From: Leifsonia soli
Lineage (GTDB): Bacteria > Actinomycetota > Actinomycetes > Actinomycetales > Microbacteriaceae
Direction: 5' to 3'
NCBI RefSeq assembly: GCF_013408745.1
Contig: NZ_JACCBJ010000001.1
Location: 2,294,001 to 2,358,000, forward strand
Length of the DNA stretch: 64,000 nt
Below, in pieces: positions 1 to 8,875 of the stretch. The notes under the pieces are model-generated. The model saw only the letters and a list, made by a program, of their open reading frames with translations. It had not been told where the DNA came from and did no database searches. Position numbers and translations under genes: made by a program. Every line of letters starts with the position of its first letter. The stretch's first letter is position 1.

Positions 1-646
1 CGCCCGCCAGCGGCGACACCACGACGACGTCGTCGTGCCCGGCGTACATCGTCGCGACGCCGACACCGCCGACGTGCGAGGCCAGCTCGGCCTCGCTCGG
101 CAGTTCGCCGCCGGCCGCGACGCGTTCGCGGATGAGCGCGACGCCGGATTCGAGCATCCGGTCGGTGATGCGGGCGGCCTCGGCGTGGAGGGCGATCTCC
201 TCGGGCAGCTTGACGTAGCGCGCCACCGTGACCAGCGCCGTCGGAACGGCCTCGGCCGCGTCGAGCTCGGCGAAGGCGGCGGACTGCCGCTCCCACGTCA
301 TCCCGGTCGAGAATCCGACCCGGCCGGCGCGGCCCACCCGGTCGGCGAGCGCGCGGAACGGCGGAACGACACCGGGGAACTCGGGGAACGACACGACATC
401 GGCCCGGGCGGACTCGCGTTCCGCGTTCTCCCGCTCCAGCTCGGGGACGAGGAGGACGGTGTCGCCGTCGGCGTCCATCCACACGGCGACGGGCCGTTCG
501 CTCGGGTGGTGGAAGAAGCCGGTCAGATACGCCACGTCCTCCGGCGAGTCGGTCAGCAGCGCGTCGAGCCCCTCGGCGGCGAGCCGCGAGCGGACGCGGT
601 CCTGGATGCGGTCGAGCGCCTCGGCGGTCAGGCGGGTGCGGAACAC
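1..646 (-). CDS. M24-family Xaa-Pro-type peptidase, N-terminal part (runs off the window)
   Basis: The gene starts at a GTG with a strong GGAAGGAG ribosome binding site a few bases upstream and continues past the left edge, so only about 215 N-terminal residues are seen. These form a creatinase/prolidase-type N-terminal domain (residues 10-130, with LAAEGLDALLTDSPEDVAYLTGF typical of the family split over its first strands) and the beginning of the 'pita-bread' catalytic domain (KLPEEIALHAEAARITDRML). The metal-binding residues would lie outside the window. It is the last visible gene of a minus-strand run holding peptide permeases and an M19 dipeptidase, 14 bp after the permease stop. That context suggests it trims imported proline-containing peptides in the cytoplasm. 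Substrate is inference. Confidence 0.8.
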   Translation of the reverse strand, partial: MFRTRLTAEALDRIQDRVRSRLAAEGLDALLTDSPEDVAYLTGFFHHPSERPVAVWMDADGDTVLLVPELERENAERESARADVVSFPEFPGVVPPFRALADRVGRAGRVGFSTGMTWERQSAAFAELDAAEAVPTALVTVARYVKLPEEIALHAEAARITDRMLESGVALIRERVAAGGELPSEAELASHVGGVGVATMYAGHDDVVVVSPLAG

Positions 647-660
647 GGGTCTCCTTCCGG

Positions 661-1557
661 TCAGCGACGTCGCGACTTGGGGTTGCGCGCGTCGTTGTAG
701 GCGATCGACAGCAGCGTCGCCGAGAGCACGAGCAGCAGGATCGCGATGGACGGGAACAGAGTCAGCCACCAGGCGGACGACATCGCGCCCGACTGCTGCG
801 CCTCGTAGAGGATGCGTCCCCACGACCAGACGTTGGGGTCGCCGAGCCCGAGGAACGCGAGCCCCGCCGCCGAGAGCACGGCGCGCGATGCGGTGACGAC
901 GACCGAGACGACGATGACGGGGGTGACCGCCGGGACCACGTGCCGCACGATGATCCAGAGCGGGGACGAGGTCATCAGCCGGGCGGCGTCGACATACGGC
1001 AGGCGCACGACGGTCAGCGCCTGCGACCGCACGAGGCGGGTGACCTCCGGCCAGGAGAAGGCGGCGACGACGAGGATGATCGTGGTGGTGCTCGGGCCGA
1101 CCAGCGCGGCGATCAGGATCATCAGCGGGAGGACGGGGAGCGAGAGCGTCAGGTCGACGACGACGCTGATGAAGCCGTCCAGCCGCCGGAAGTAGGCGCC
1201 CGCGACCGCGACGATCGTCCCGACGACGATCGCGATCGCGGACGCGGCCACCGCGACCAGGATGCTCTGCTGCGACCCCCAGACCACCTCGCCGAACACA
1301 TCCCGGCCGAGGCTGTCGGTTCCGAACCAGTGGGCGCCGCTCGGCGGCGCGAGCACGGGGTCGCCGTAGCTCGGCGGGTAGGGCGCGATGAGCGGTGCCG
1401 CGATCGCGACGATGGTGAGCAGGATGAGCACGCCGAGCGCGAGCATCCCGAGCGGCTCGCGGCGGAACGCCCGCCAGGTCTGCGCGGCCGCACGGCCGTT
1501 CTCCAGCGCGACCGGCTCGATGCCGACCGCGGCCTCGGTGACTGCTGCCTGGGTCAT
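661..1557 (-). CDS. Peptide/nickel-type ABC transporter permease (DppC/OppC family)
   Basis: This 298-residue inner-membrane protein is one of the two pore subunits of a peptide ABC importer. The N-terminal half has a membrane segment (LGMLALGVLILLTIVAIAA) followed by the HWFGTDSLGRDVFGEVVWGS block that is diagnostic of DppC/OppC, then about five more membrane segments. The EAA-type loop that contacts the ATPases lies near residues 195-215 (MTSSPLWIIVRHVVPAV). The ATG start overlaps the stop of the other permease by 4 bases (ATGA), indicating translational coupling. The matching ATPases are encoded divergently at 5526-7584. Family assignment is firm; the exact peptide specificity is not visible. 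Confidence 0.9.
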   Translation of the reverse strand: MTQAAVTEAAVGIEPVALENGRAAAQTWRAFRREPLGMLALGVLILLTIVAIAAPLIAPYPPSYGDPVLAPPSGAHWFGTDSLGRDVFGEVVWGSQQSILVAVAASAIAIVVGTIVAVAGAYFRRLDGFISVVVDLTLSLPVLPLMILIAALVGPSTTTIILVVAAFSWPEVTRLVRSQALTVVRLPYVDAARLMTSSPLWIIVRHVVPAVTPVIVVSVVVTASRAVLSAAGLAFLGLGDPNVWSWGRILYEAQQSGAMSSAWWLTLFPSIAILLLVLSATLLSIAYNDARNPKSRRR

Positions 1558-2516
1558 GCCTTCTTCACTCTCGGGTCGAGGAATCCGTAGACGGTGTCGG
1601 TGATCATGTTCGCCACGACGACGGTGATGGCGAGCATCAGGAACGCGCCCTGCAGCACCGGGAAGTCGAGCTGCGTGACCGCCTCGTAGATCCCGCGGCC
1701 GATGCCCGGGTAGGCGAACACGGTCTCGGTGAGCACGGCGCCGCCGACCAGGAACCCGAGCTGGAGCCCGATCAGCGTCGTGGTGGGGAGCAGGGCGTTC
1801 CGCAGGGCGTGCTTCCAGAGCACGCGGCGGTACGGCAGCCCGTTGGCGCGGGCGAGGGTCGTGTAGTCCTCCCCCAGCGCGTCGATCAGGGTGGAGCGCA
1901 TGGTCAGCACGTAGGAGCCGAGCTGCACCAGCATGAGCGAGACGGCGGGCAGGATGAGGTGGCTGGCGACCGAGCCGTACCAGGCCATCCCGTAGGCGTC
2001 CTGGTCGTACGCTCCGCCGATCGGCAGCCAGTGCAGCATCAGCCCGAACACGAACAGCAGCAGGACGCCGATGCTCGGCACGAAGATGGACTGCCCGGTC
2101 ACCCCGACGATCTGCACGACCTTGTCGAGGAAGCGGCCGCGGTGGGAGGCCGCCAGCACCCCGAGCGGGATGCCGACGGCCACCGTGAGCACCAGTGCGG
2201 TGCCGGTGAGCAGCAGCGTCCACGGGAGTCGCTGCATCAGCACGTCGAGCACAGGAATCGACTGCGTGAACGAGACCCCCAGGTTTCCCTGGACGAGCTG
2301 CCACAGATAGATGCCGTACTGCACGATCAGGGGTTGATCGAGCCCGTACTGCTGGAGCAGGGCCGCCCGCGTGTCCTCGGTCATGTTCGGGCTGGCGACC
2401 GCCAGCGCCGGGTCTCCGGGCAGCAGACGCAGCAGGAGGAACGTCACGGTCACGGCGAACCAGATCGTGAGCACACCCCTCCCGAGCCTCGGGAGCAGGA
2501 ACAGGAACCGGGACAC
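1554..2516 (-). CDS. Peptide/nickel-type ABC transporter permease (DppB/OppB family)
   Basis: A 320-residue membrane protein with six predicted membrane segments and the DppB/OppB hallmarks: RLLPGDPA near residue 30, the QYGLDQPLIVQYGIYLWQLVQGNLG stretch (written here only in part by others of the family), and the EAA loop around residues 210-225 (ARANGLPYRRVLWKHALRNA). The start chosen is the GTG at 2516 beginning VSRFLFLLPRLG; upstream codons in frame give no better start and the preceding binding-protein gene stops only 20 bp before. Pairs with the DppC-type subunit, with which it overlaps by 4 bases. It forms the membrane channel of the same importer. Confidence 0.9.
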   Translation of the reverse strand: MSRFLFLLPRLGRGVLTIWFAVTVTFLLLRLLPGDPALAVASPNMTEDTRAALLQQYGLDQPLIVQYGIYLWQLVQGNLGVSFTQSIPVLDVLMQRLPWTLLLTGTALVLTVAVGIPLGVLAASHRGRFLDKVVQIVGVTGQSIFVPSIGVLLLFVFGLMLHWLPIGGAYDQDAYGMAWYGSVASHLILPAVSLMLVQLGSYVLTMRSTLIDALGEDYTTLARANGLPYRRVLWKHALRNALLPTTTLIGLQLGFLVGGAVLTETVFAYPGIGRGIYEAVTQLDFPVLQGAFLMLAITVVVANMITDTVYGFLDPRVKKA

Positions 2517-2536
2517 GCGGGTCGGCCTCGCTTTCG

Positions 2537-4153
2537 TTACTTGCCGGTCGGGTGCGCGCTGGCGACCGAGACCGGGTTGACGATGGACAGCAGCTCGCTG
2601 GGCTTCGAGACGAACCCGGTCCACTTGGAGCTGGACGCGAAGTACAGGTTCTGCGTGTACATGATGTTGTCGTACACGTTGTCCCGCACGATCTTCGCGG
2701 CCTCCCGCATCAGCTTCACCTTCTCCTTCTTGTCGGTGGTCGCGGCGCCCTGGGCGATCAGATCGTTGAGCTTCGCGTCGTCGACGTAGGTGTAGTTGAT
2801 GGCGCCTCCGGGGAGGTAGGCGAGCGTCATGTTCGTCACCGGGTCGTCCATGATGGCGAAGTTGCCGGCGTAGATGTCGAAGTCGCCCTTGTTGGTCATC
2901 GCCAGGTAGGTGTTCCGCTCGGTGCCCTGGAGCTCGATCGGGATGCCCGCCTTCGCCGCGCTGTCCTTGACGAGGGTCGCCCACTGCGAGGTGACGCTGT
3001 CCTGGAGGGAGTAGATCAGCCGGAACTTCACCGGGAACATCCCGTCGGAGCCGGCGGTGTAGCCCGCCTTCTCCATCAGCGAGCGCGCCTCGTCGGTGTC
3101 GAAGGAGTACTCCTTGATCGACTTGTCGTAGTAGTCCTTCAGCACCGGCATCAGCGGGCTCGACCCGGTCGAGACGGCCTGCCCCTGCAGCACGACCTTG
3201 CGGATCGCGTCGTAGTCGACCGCGTGGGCGAGCGCCTGACGCACCTCGAGCTTCGCGAGCGCCGGGTTCTTCATGTTGTAGGTCATGTGGGCGTAGCCCA
3301 GGCCGACCGCCTCGGTGACCGTGATGCCGCTCGTCGACTTGAGCTTCGCGACCTGCGCCGGGGGCAGCGCGTTGGCGATCGCATCCACCTCGCCGCTCTG
3401 CAGCGCCAGGATCTCGGTGTTGACGTCCGGGAAGACCCGGTAGACGACCTTGGCGGAGAGCGGCGTTCCGCCCTCGACCAGCGGGTAGTCGTCGACGCGG
3501 TCGAGCGTGTAGCTCTGCCCCACCTGGACGGCCGACAGCTTGTACGGACCGGCGCTGACCCAGCCGCCGTCCTTGCCGTCGTTCGGGAAGGTGGCGACCG
3601 ATTCGGCCTTCTCGAAGACGTGCTTCGGGACGATGTTGCCCCAGAAGCCGATCTCGTCGACGATCGAGGAGTCCGGCTTGGTCAGGGTGAACTCGACCCG
3701 CGTCTTCGAGACGGCCTTCGCCGTGTCGAGGTTCGCGAGCTGGCCGTAGAAGGTGCCGGAGGGCTTGTCCTTCTTCACCGCGTTCATCGTCCACGCCACG
3801 TCCTCGGCGGTCAGCGGCTGGCCGTCGCTCCACTTCATGTCGTCGCGGATCTCGTAGTACCCGGTGGTGTCGTTGACGTAGCCCCACTTGGTGGCGAGCT
3901 GCGGCTTCTTCGAGCCGTCGTTCGCGATCTCCAGCAGGTGCGGGTACATCAGGTTGGTGATCCAGTAGTCGCTCCGGCTGTTGCCGACGAGCGGGTTGTA
4001 GTTGACGACATCGGTCGTCGTGGCGATCGTGAGCGTCGCCGAGCCGGCCGTGGCGGTGCTCGCCGCGGGCGGTGCGCTCGGCGCGCACGCGCTGAGCGTC
4101 AGGGCTGCGACGGCGAGAGTGGCCGCCGCGACCGCGATCTTCCGTGGGCGCAT
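2537..4153 (-). CDS. Peptide ABC transporter substrate-binding lipoprotein (SBP family 5)
   Basis: A 538-residue secreted lipoprotein that would capture peptides outside the membrane and hand them to the permeases. The signal peptide ends in a lipobox (LTLSAC, Cys about residue 21) followed by an Ala/Ser/Thr linker. The mature part has the family 5 signature (NPLVGNSRSDYWITNLMYP, then DMKWSDGQPLTAEDVAWTM) and the usual two-lobe length. The ATG shares one base with the upstream dipeptidase stop (TGATG) and has AAGGAGG at a good distance, so the start is well supported. Ligand size cannot be deduced; the neighbouring peptidases favour di- to oligopeptides over nickel. Confidence 0.92.
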   Translation of the reverse strand: MRPRKIAVAAATLAVAALTLSACAPSAPPAASTATAGSATLTIATTTDVVNYNPLVGNSRSDYWITNLMYPHLLEIANDGSKKPQLATKWGYVNDTTGYYEIRDDMKWSDGQPLTAEDVAWTMNAVKKDKPSGTFYGQLANLDTAKAVSKTRVEFTLTKPDSSIVDEIGFWGNIVPKHVFEKAESVATFPNDGKDGGWVSAGPYKLSAVQVGQSYTLDRVDDYPLVEGGTPLSAKVVYRVFPDVNTEILALQSGEVDAIANALPPAQVAKLKSTSGITVTEAVGLGYAHMTYNMKNPALAKLEVRQALAHAVDYDAIRKVVLQGQAVSTGSSPLMPVLKDYYDKSIKEYSFDTDEARSLMEKAGYTAGSDGMFPVKFRLIYSLQDSVTSQWATLVKDSAAKAGIPIELQGTERNTYLAMTNKGDFDIYAGNFAIMDDPVTNMTLAYLPGGAINYTYVDDAKLNDLIAQGAATTDKKEKVKLMREAAKIVRDNVYDNIMYTQNLYFASSSKWTGFVSKPSELLSIVNPVSVASAHPTGK

Positions 4154-5361
4154 CAGACCCACACCTCCTTCAGGACCCGAAGAGTGTTGCCACCCACGAC
4201 GGCGCGGATCTCGTCGTCGGAGTAGTCGTGCTTCACCAGCCAGCCGATGATGTTGTAGAACTCCTCGGCCGGGTTCTCGATCCCGTCGACGTACTCGACC
4301 TTCTCGTACTCGACGTGGCCGTGCGCCTGCCCGAGGGACAGGTTGGACGAGAAGGCGTCGTGCAGTCCGACGTGGTCGCCGAACAGGGTGTCCGGTCCGA
4401 AGCTGACGTGCTCCAGGCCGACGAGGTCGACGCAGTACTGGAAGTGGTCCATCACCGACTCCAGGGAGTGGCGCGGGTGCTCCGGCGACAGCGTCGTGTG
4501 CGGGGCCGCCTCGATGCCGATGACGCCGCCGCGCTTCGCGCACTCGACGATCGTCTCGTCGGTCTTCATGCGGTTGGTCGGCCAGACGCTGCGGGCGCCC
4601 GCGTGGGTGATGAAGACGGGCTTCGTGGAGGCCTTGATGGCATCCACCGCCGTCCGGTCGCCCGAGTGGGAGACGTCGATCGCGATGCCGAGCTTGTTCA
4701 TCCGCTCGACCGCGCGCTCGCCGAAGTACGTGAGCCCGCCGTCGCCGCGCTCCTTGAGGCCGGAGCCGAGGGTGTTCGCCTCCGAGTAGGCGATGCCCAT
4801 CTGGCGGACGCCGAAGCCGTACAGCACGTCGAGCCGGTCGACCTCGTTCTCGATCATGGTCGACGCCTCGAGCGCGAAGATGTGGGCGATCCGCCCGGTC
4901 TCGGCGGCGTACTCGATGTCCTTGATCGTCTCGCCCTTGGTGACGAAGTCCTGGTGGGCCAGGTCGGCCATGCGGACGCCGAGGTCGAAGAGCACGTCCT
5001 GGTACTTCCAGCCGGCGTCGCTCGAGATGCAGCAGGTGCCGTCCATCCCGTTGTCGAACACGGCGGTGAGACCGGAGCGCGAGAGGCCCTGGTAGCCGGT
5101 TGGTTCGCGGCCCTGGCGGATGTGGTCGCGGAGCTGCGTCATGTCTTCGGGGAAGACCTGCACGTGGTCGTGCAGCGAGATGACCGTCGACTCGGCGAGG
5201 AGGCGCGTGGTGCGCTCCTTCTGCGCGTCGCTGAGGTCGAGGCCGGCGTACTCGGGCACCCGGTTGATCTGCTTGGCGTAGCGGAACTCGCGGTAGTCCT
5301 TGCCGGCCTCCAGGTAGTCGTAGGCCGTATAGCCGGTGTAGCGCGGGGAGGGGTCGAGCAC
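4153..5361 (-). CDS. Membrane dipeptidase-like metallopeptidase (family M19)
   Basis: A 402-residue zinc dipeptidase of the renal-dipeptidase family. Expected metal ligands are present in order: HDHV near residue 75, the Glu of FALEAST, the His of IDVSHSGD and of the THAGARSVWPTNR block, and the late GPDTLFGD motif. There is no N-terminal signal peptide, so unlike the mammalian enzyme it probably acts in the cytoplasm on imported dipeptides. The start is the GTG at 5361 with AAGGAG upstream; an in-frame ATG 60 bp earlier lacks a site. It is first in the minus-strand transporter operon, preceded by a likely promoter and an inverted repeat. Some actinobacterial members act on other amide substrates, so dipeptide use is inferred. 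Confidence 0.88.
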   Translation of the reverse strand: MLDPSPRYTGYTAYDYLEAGKDYREFRYAKQINRVPEYAGLDLSDAQKERTTRLLAESTVISLHDHVQVFPEDMTQLRDHIRQGREPTGYQGLSRSGLTAVFDNGMDGTCCISSDAGWKYQDVLFDLGVRMADLAHQDFVTKGETIKDIEYAAETGRIAHIFALEASTMIENEVDRLDVLYGFGVRQMGIAYSEANTLGSGLKERGDGGLTYFGERAVERMNKLGIAIDVSHSGDRTAVDAIKASTKPVFITHAGARSVWPTNRMKTDETIVECAKRGGVIGIEAAPHTTLSPEHPRHSLESVMDHFQYCVDLVGLEHVSFGPDTLFGDHVGLHDAFSSNLSLGQAHGHVEYEKVEYVDGIENPAEEFYNIIGWLVKHDYSDDEIRAVVGGNTLRVLKEVWV

Positions 5362-5419
5362 GCTGTCTCCTTCGTCCTGGTGAGGGTTGGCCGCTGCGCA
5401 ATCAGGCGCAACAGCAGCC

Positions 5420-5449
5420 AATCTCGCGGATATCCGGCAGCTGTGTCAA
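5420..5449 (-). promoter_or_regulatory. Putative promoter of the M19 peptidase-transporter operon
   Basis: Read on the minus strand, a consensus -35 TTGACA (5449-5444) is followed after 18 bases by GAGATT (5425-5420), giving a start about 50 bases before the GTG at 5361. The -35 is perfect and the -10 is weak, so confidence is moderate. Confidence 0.45.
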
Positions 5450-5473
5450 CATTGATTTGAAAATTCGGCACGG

Positions 5474-5493
5474 ATGTTTCCTGATTGAAACAT
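5474..5493. promoter_or_regulatory. Inverted repeat, candidate operator between divergent peptide-uptake genes
   Basis: ATGTTTC, six bases, then GAAACAT form a perfect 7-bp dyad in an A/T-rich pocket of an otherwise GC-rich intergenic region. It lies 33 bp before the plus-strand ATPase gene and upstream of the minus-strand promoter, so one regulator bound here could control both halves of the importer. The regulator is not encoded in the window. Confidence 0.5.
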
Positions 5494-5525
5494 TCCGGAA
5501 ACGACTCACATGCGAGGATGTCGAC

Positions 5526-6533
5526 GTGGACACATCGAACGCGCACAGCACCGACGTGCTGCAGGTACGCAATCTCTCCGTGGCCTTCACCGGCGGCGGC
5601 CCCGACATCCCCGCGGTCCGCGAGGTCGACCTCCGCGTCGGCCGGGGCGAGTTCGTCGCACTCCTGGGCGAGTCCGGCTCCGGCAAGTCCGTCACGGCGC
5701 GCGCGATCATGGGGCTGGGCGAGGAGAACACCCGCGTCACGGCCGACGTGCTTCGGCTCGGGGACGTCGACCTGCTCTCCATCGGCGAGGAGGCCCGCAG
5801 GCGGCTCCGCGGCGAGCGCATCTCGCTCGTCCTGCAGGACGCCCTGTCGGCGCTCAACCCGGTGATGACGATCGGCGACCAGATCGGCGAGCTCTTCCGC
5901 GTGCACCGCGGCGCCGGCCGCAAGGAGGCGCGTGCCCGCGCAGCGGAACTCCTCGCGCTCGTCGGGATCCCCGCCCCGGAACGCCGGGTCGACGACTACC
6001 CGCACCAGTTCTCCGGCGGCATGCGCCAGCGCATCCTGATCGCCATGGCCATCGCCCTGGAGCCGGAGCTGCTCATCGCGGACGAGCCGACGACCGCGCT
6101 GGACGTGACGGTGCAGGCGCAGATCCTCGACCTGCTGGGATCGCTGCGCGACCGGCTCGGGATGGGCGTGCTTCTGATCACGCACGACCTGGGCGTCGTG
6201 ATGGAGGTCGCCGACCGGGTGGCCGTGATGTACGCCGGGCGGATCGTGGAGTCCGGCGACGCCGACACCGTGTTCGCGCGCCCCGCGCACCCGTACACGG
6301 AGGCGCTGCTGCGGTCGGTTCCGCAGGCGGCGCAGCGCGGGTCGGATCTGCTCACCATCCCGGGGTCGCCGCCCAGCCCCGCCCGCGTCCCCTCGGGCTG
6401 CTCGTTCCATCCCCGCTGCCATCTCGCCGTCGAGGCCTGCCGCAGCGTCCGTCCCCCGCTCGAAGAGGTCGCCCCCGGTCGGCGTGCGGCCTGCATCCGA
6501 TCCGAGGAGCTCATCGGTGAACTCGTCCGCTGA
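5526..6533 (+). CDS. Peptide ABC transporter ATP-binding protein (OppD/DppD type)
   Basis: A 335-residue ATPase energising the peptide importer. It shows Walker A GESGSGKS near residue 47, Q-loop [10 protein letters not shown], signature FSGGMRQR, Walker B LLIADEPT and the H-loop THDLG. The C-terminal oligopeptide-transporter extension with its Cys cluster ([16 protein letters not shown]) is present, as in OppD/DppD. The GTG at 5526 is preferred because an in-frame upstream ATG would add an unrelated 23-residue leader. It overlaps the following ATPase gene by 17 bp. It is separated from its permeases by a divergent promoter region, an arrangement that fixes the ATPase pair on the opposite strand. 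Confidence 0.92.
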   Translation: MDTSNAHSTDVLQVRNLSVAFTGGGPDIPAVREVDLRVGRGEFVALLGESGSGKSVTARAIMGLGEENTRVTADVLRLGDVDLLSIGEEARRRLRGERISLVLQDALSALNPVMTIGDQIGELFRVHRGAGRKEARARAAELLALVGIPAPERRVDDYPHQFSGGMRQRILIAMAIALEPELLIADEPTTALDVTVQAQILDLLGSLRDRLGMGVLLITHDLGVVMEVADRVAVMYAGRIVESGDADTVFARPAHPYTEALLRSVPQAAQRGSDLLTIPGSPPSPARVPSGCSFHPRCHLAVEACRSVRPPLEEVAPGRRAACIRSEELIGELVR

Positions 6534-7584
6534 CACCCGTTCCGTCATCGACCCGCTCGCCGAGCGCGGGGACGCCCCGGACGCCGAGGTCGTCCTCAGC
6601 GCGCAGGGCCTGGTGCGCCGCTTCGCGACAGGGTCGGCTCTGCGGCCCGCGACCGTCTCGGCGGTCGACGGCATCTCGCTCGACCTCCACGCCGGCGAGA
6701 TCCTCGGCATCGTCGGGGAGTCGGGATGCGGCAAGTCGACGCTCGCGCGCATGCTCGTCGGCCTCGAGCGCCCCGACGGCGGCACCCTCTCGTACCGGGG
6801 CACCGACGTGAGCCGCGGACGCCGGCGCGACCGCAAGCGCCTCCGCGAGGGGGTGCAGATGATCTTCCAGGACCCGTACGCCTCCCTCGACCCGCGCATG
6901 ACCGTGCTCGACATCGTCACGGAGCCGATCGCCGCGGCCCACGCGATGGGCCGTTCGGCGCGGCGGGCCCGGGCGGTGGAGCTGCTGGAGCTGGTCGGGC
7001 TCGGCGAGGACATGCTCACCCGGTTCCCGCACCAGTTCTCCGGCGGCCAGCGCCAGCGCATCGGCATCGCGCGCGCCCTGGCACTCGACCCGGACGTGCT
7101 GGTCTGCGACGAACCGGTGTCCGCGCTGGATGTGTCGGTGCAGGCGCAGGTGATCAACCTGCTCGGCGACATCCGCCGCCGGCTCGGAGTGTCGATCGTG
7201 TTCATCGCGCACGACCTGTCCGTCGTCCGTCACATCGCCGACCGCGTCGCCGTGATGTACCTCGGCCGCATCGCCGAGCTCGGCGAGACCGACGTGCTCT
7301 ACGAGAGCCCGTCGCACCCGTACACGCAGGCCCTGCTGTCGGCAACGCCGACCGCCACCCGCGAGGGCCGCGGCCGGCTGGCGCAGCGCCGCATCCTCGC
7401 CGGCGAGCCGCCGTCGCCGGTGGACCCGCCCTCCGGCTGCCGGTTCAACCCGCGCTGCTGGATGGCGACCGATGAGTGCCGGACGGCGGTCCCCCCGCTG
7501 CGTCCGCTGCACGGACCGGGCATCCCGCTGCGCGAGGTGGCGTGCCACCACGCCGAGGACGCGGTCGGCATCCCGGTCGCGTGA
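6517..7584 (+). CDS. Peptide ABC transporter ATP-binding protein (OppF/DppF type)
   Basis: The second ATPase of the importer, 355 residues. Walker [10 protein letters not shown]-loop [14 protein letters not shown] (typical OppF), signature FSGGQRQR, Walker [15 protein letters not shown] and H-loop AHDLS are all intact. The C-terminal Cys-containing oligopeptide extension ([16 protein letters not shown]) is also kept. The GTG start lies inside the end of the first ATPase gene with GAGGAG at an ideal distance, so translation is probably coupled and equimolar. In this family the two ATPases form a heterodimer under the DppB/DppC channel. Confidence 0.92.
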   Translation: MNSSADTRSVIDPLAERGDAPDAEVVLSAQGLVRRFATGSALRPATVSAVDGISLDLHAGEILGIVGESGCGKSTLARMLVGLERPDGGTLSYRGTDVSRGRRRDRKRLREGVQMIFQDPYASLDPRMTVLDIVTEPIAAAHAMGRSARRARAVELLELVGLGEDMLTRFPHQFSGGQRQRIGIARALALDPDVLVCDEPVSALDVSVQAQVINLLGDIRRRLGVSIVFIAHDLSVVRHIADRVAVMYLGRIAELGETDVLYESPSHPYTQALLSATPTATREGRGRLAQRRILAGEPPSPVDPPSGCRFNPRCWMATDECRTAVPPLRPLHGPGIPLREVACHHAEDAVGIPVA

Positions 7585-7762
7585 CGCCGCACCACGTCTC
7601 GCCCGCCCCGTCACCCTCCGTCCCCAGCCGTGCGCGAAACGGAGGACTTCCGACCCGCCGCGGCCAGAAACTCCTCCGATTCCGGCTCCTTGATGGCGCG
7701 CCGGGGCGTTTCTCCTCCCTTTCCGACGACGGCAGCGGCCGACCGACCGACCGACCCGTCGG

Positions 7763-7775
7763 TACGATGACCGCA
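7763..7775 (+). promoter_or_regulatory. -10 element of a likely leaderless promoter
   Basis: TACGAT (7763-7768) stands six bases before the ATG at 7775, placing the expected transcription start on or next to the start codon, and there is no ribosome binding site. The stretch just upstream is a short GACC/GACCGA repeat. The rest of 7585-7774 holds no gene. Confidence 0.5.
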
Positions 7776-8755
7776 TGACGACCTCCTCCCCCACGTGGGG
7801 CATCCTCGGAACGGGCGGCATCGCGGCCGCCATGACCCGCGACCTGCAGCTGGACGGCCACACCGTCGCCGCGGTCGGCTCCCGAACCCCGGAGGCTGCC
7901 GCACAGTTCGCCGCCGCGCACGCCGTCCCGCGCTCCCACGGCAGTTACGAAGACCTGGTCGCCGATCCGGACGTCGACATCGTCTACATCGCGACGCCGC
8001 ATCCGCAGCACGCCCCCAATGCCCTGCTCGCGCTGGCGGCCGGCAAGCACGTGCTCGTCGAGAAGCCGTTCACGATGAACCAAGCCGAGGCGCAGCAGAT
8101 CGCGGACGCCGCGCACGCGGGCGGCCTCATTGCGCTCGAGGCGATGTGGACGCGGTGGCTGCCCCACATGGAGCGCCTCCAGGAGATCATCAGCGACGGC
8201 ACCCTCGGCGACCTGCGCTCAGTCGTCGCCCACCACGTCCAGCTCACGAACCCCGACCCGGCCGCCCGGATGCTCAACCCCGCTCTCGGCGGCGGCGCAC
8301 TGCTCGACCTCGGCATCTACCCGGTGTCGTTCGCCTGGGATGTGCTGGGCGCGCCGAACCAGGTGCTCGCACTGTCGACGCCGACCGCGACCGGCGTCGA
8401 CCGCCAGACGTCCATCCTGCTCGGTTACGAGAGCGGCGCTCAGGCGGCCCTCACCACCGAGCTGGACGCCGCGGGCGACAACAGCGCCACCGTGATCGGG
8501 ACGGACGCCCGCGTCGAACTCGCCGCGACCTTCTTCGCCCCCACCTCCTTCCGGGTCGTCGACGCGAAGGGCCACGTCATCGAGACGTACGAGTCGCGCA
8601 TCGACGGACGCGGGATGCAGTACCAGGCGCGCGCGATCGAACGGCTGATCGCGGCGGGCGGCGGAGAGGATGTGCGCCTGCCGCTCTCGCAGTCGGTCGC
8701 GATCATGGGCACGCTCGACACCATCCGGGAGCGCATCTGCCTCGTCTACGGCTGA
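7775..8755 (+). CDS. Gfo/Idh/MocA-family NAD(P)-dependent oxidoreductase
   Basis: A 326-residue sugar-type dehydrogenase. The N-terminal Rossmann fold has GILGTGGIAAAM, and the catalytic EKP motif of the family is seen as LVEKPFTMNQAEA near residue 95. The second domain begins with LEAMWTRWLPHM, a pattern frequent in the trans-1,2-dihydrobenzene-1,2-diol dehydrogenase-like branch. Likely cytoplasmic oxidation or reduction of a sugar or cyclitol. The substrate is not deducible. It is a single gene with its own probable leaderless promoter; the neighbours on either side appear unrelated in function. Confidence 0.85.
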   Translation: MTTSSPTWGILGTGGIAAAMTRDLQLDGHTVAAVGSRTPEAAAQFAAAHAVPRSHGSYEDLVADPDVDIVYIATPHPQHAPNALLALAAGKHVLVEKPFTMNQAEAQQIADAAHAGGLIALEAMWTRWLPHMERLQEIISDGTLGDLRSVVAHHVQLTNPDPAARMLNPALGGGALLDLGIYPVSFAWDVLGAPNQVLALSTPTATGVDRQTSILLGYESGAQAALTTELDAAGDNSATVIGTDARVELAATFFAPTSFRVVDAKGHVIETYESRIDGRGMQYQARAIERLIAAGGGEDVRLPLSQSVAIMGTLDTIRERICLVYG

Positions 8756-8875
8756 GGCGCGGCCGAGCCGACCGCCGCTCTTCCCCGTTCCCGACGCGCA
8801 GCGTTAGAGTGCGCGTGGAGCGCACGGCGATCCGCGGCCCGCAAGCCGCTGGCCCGGCGGGAAGGAGCGTCGACG

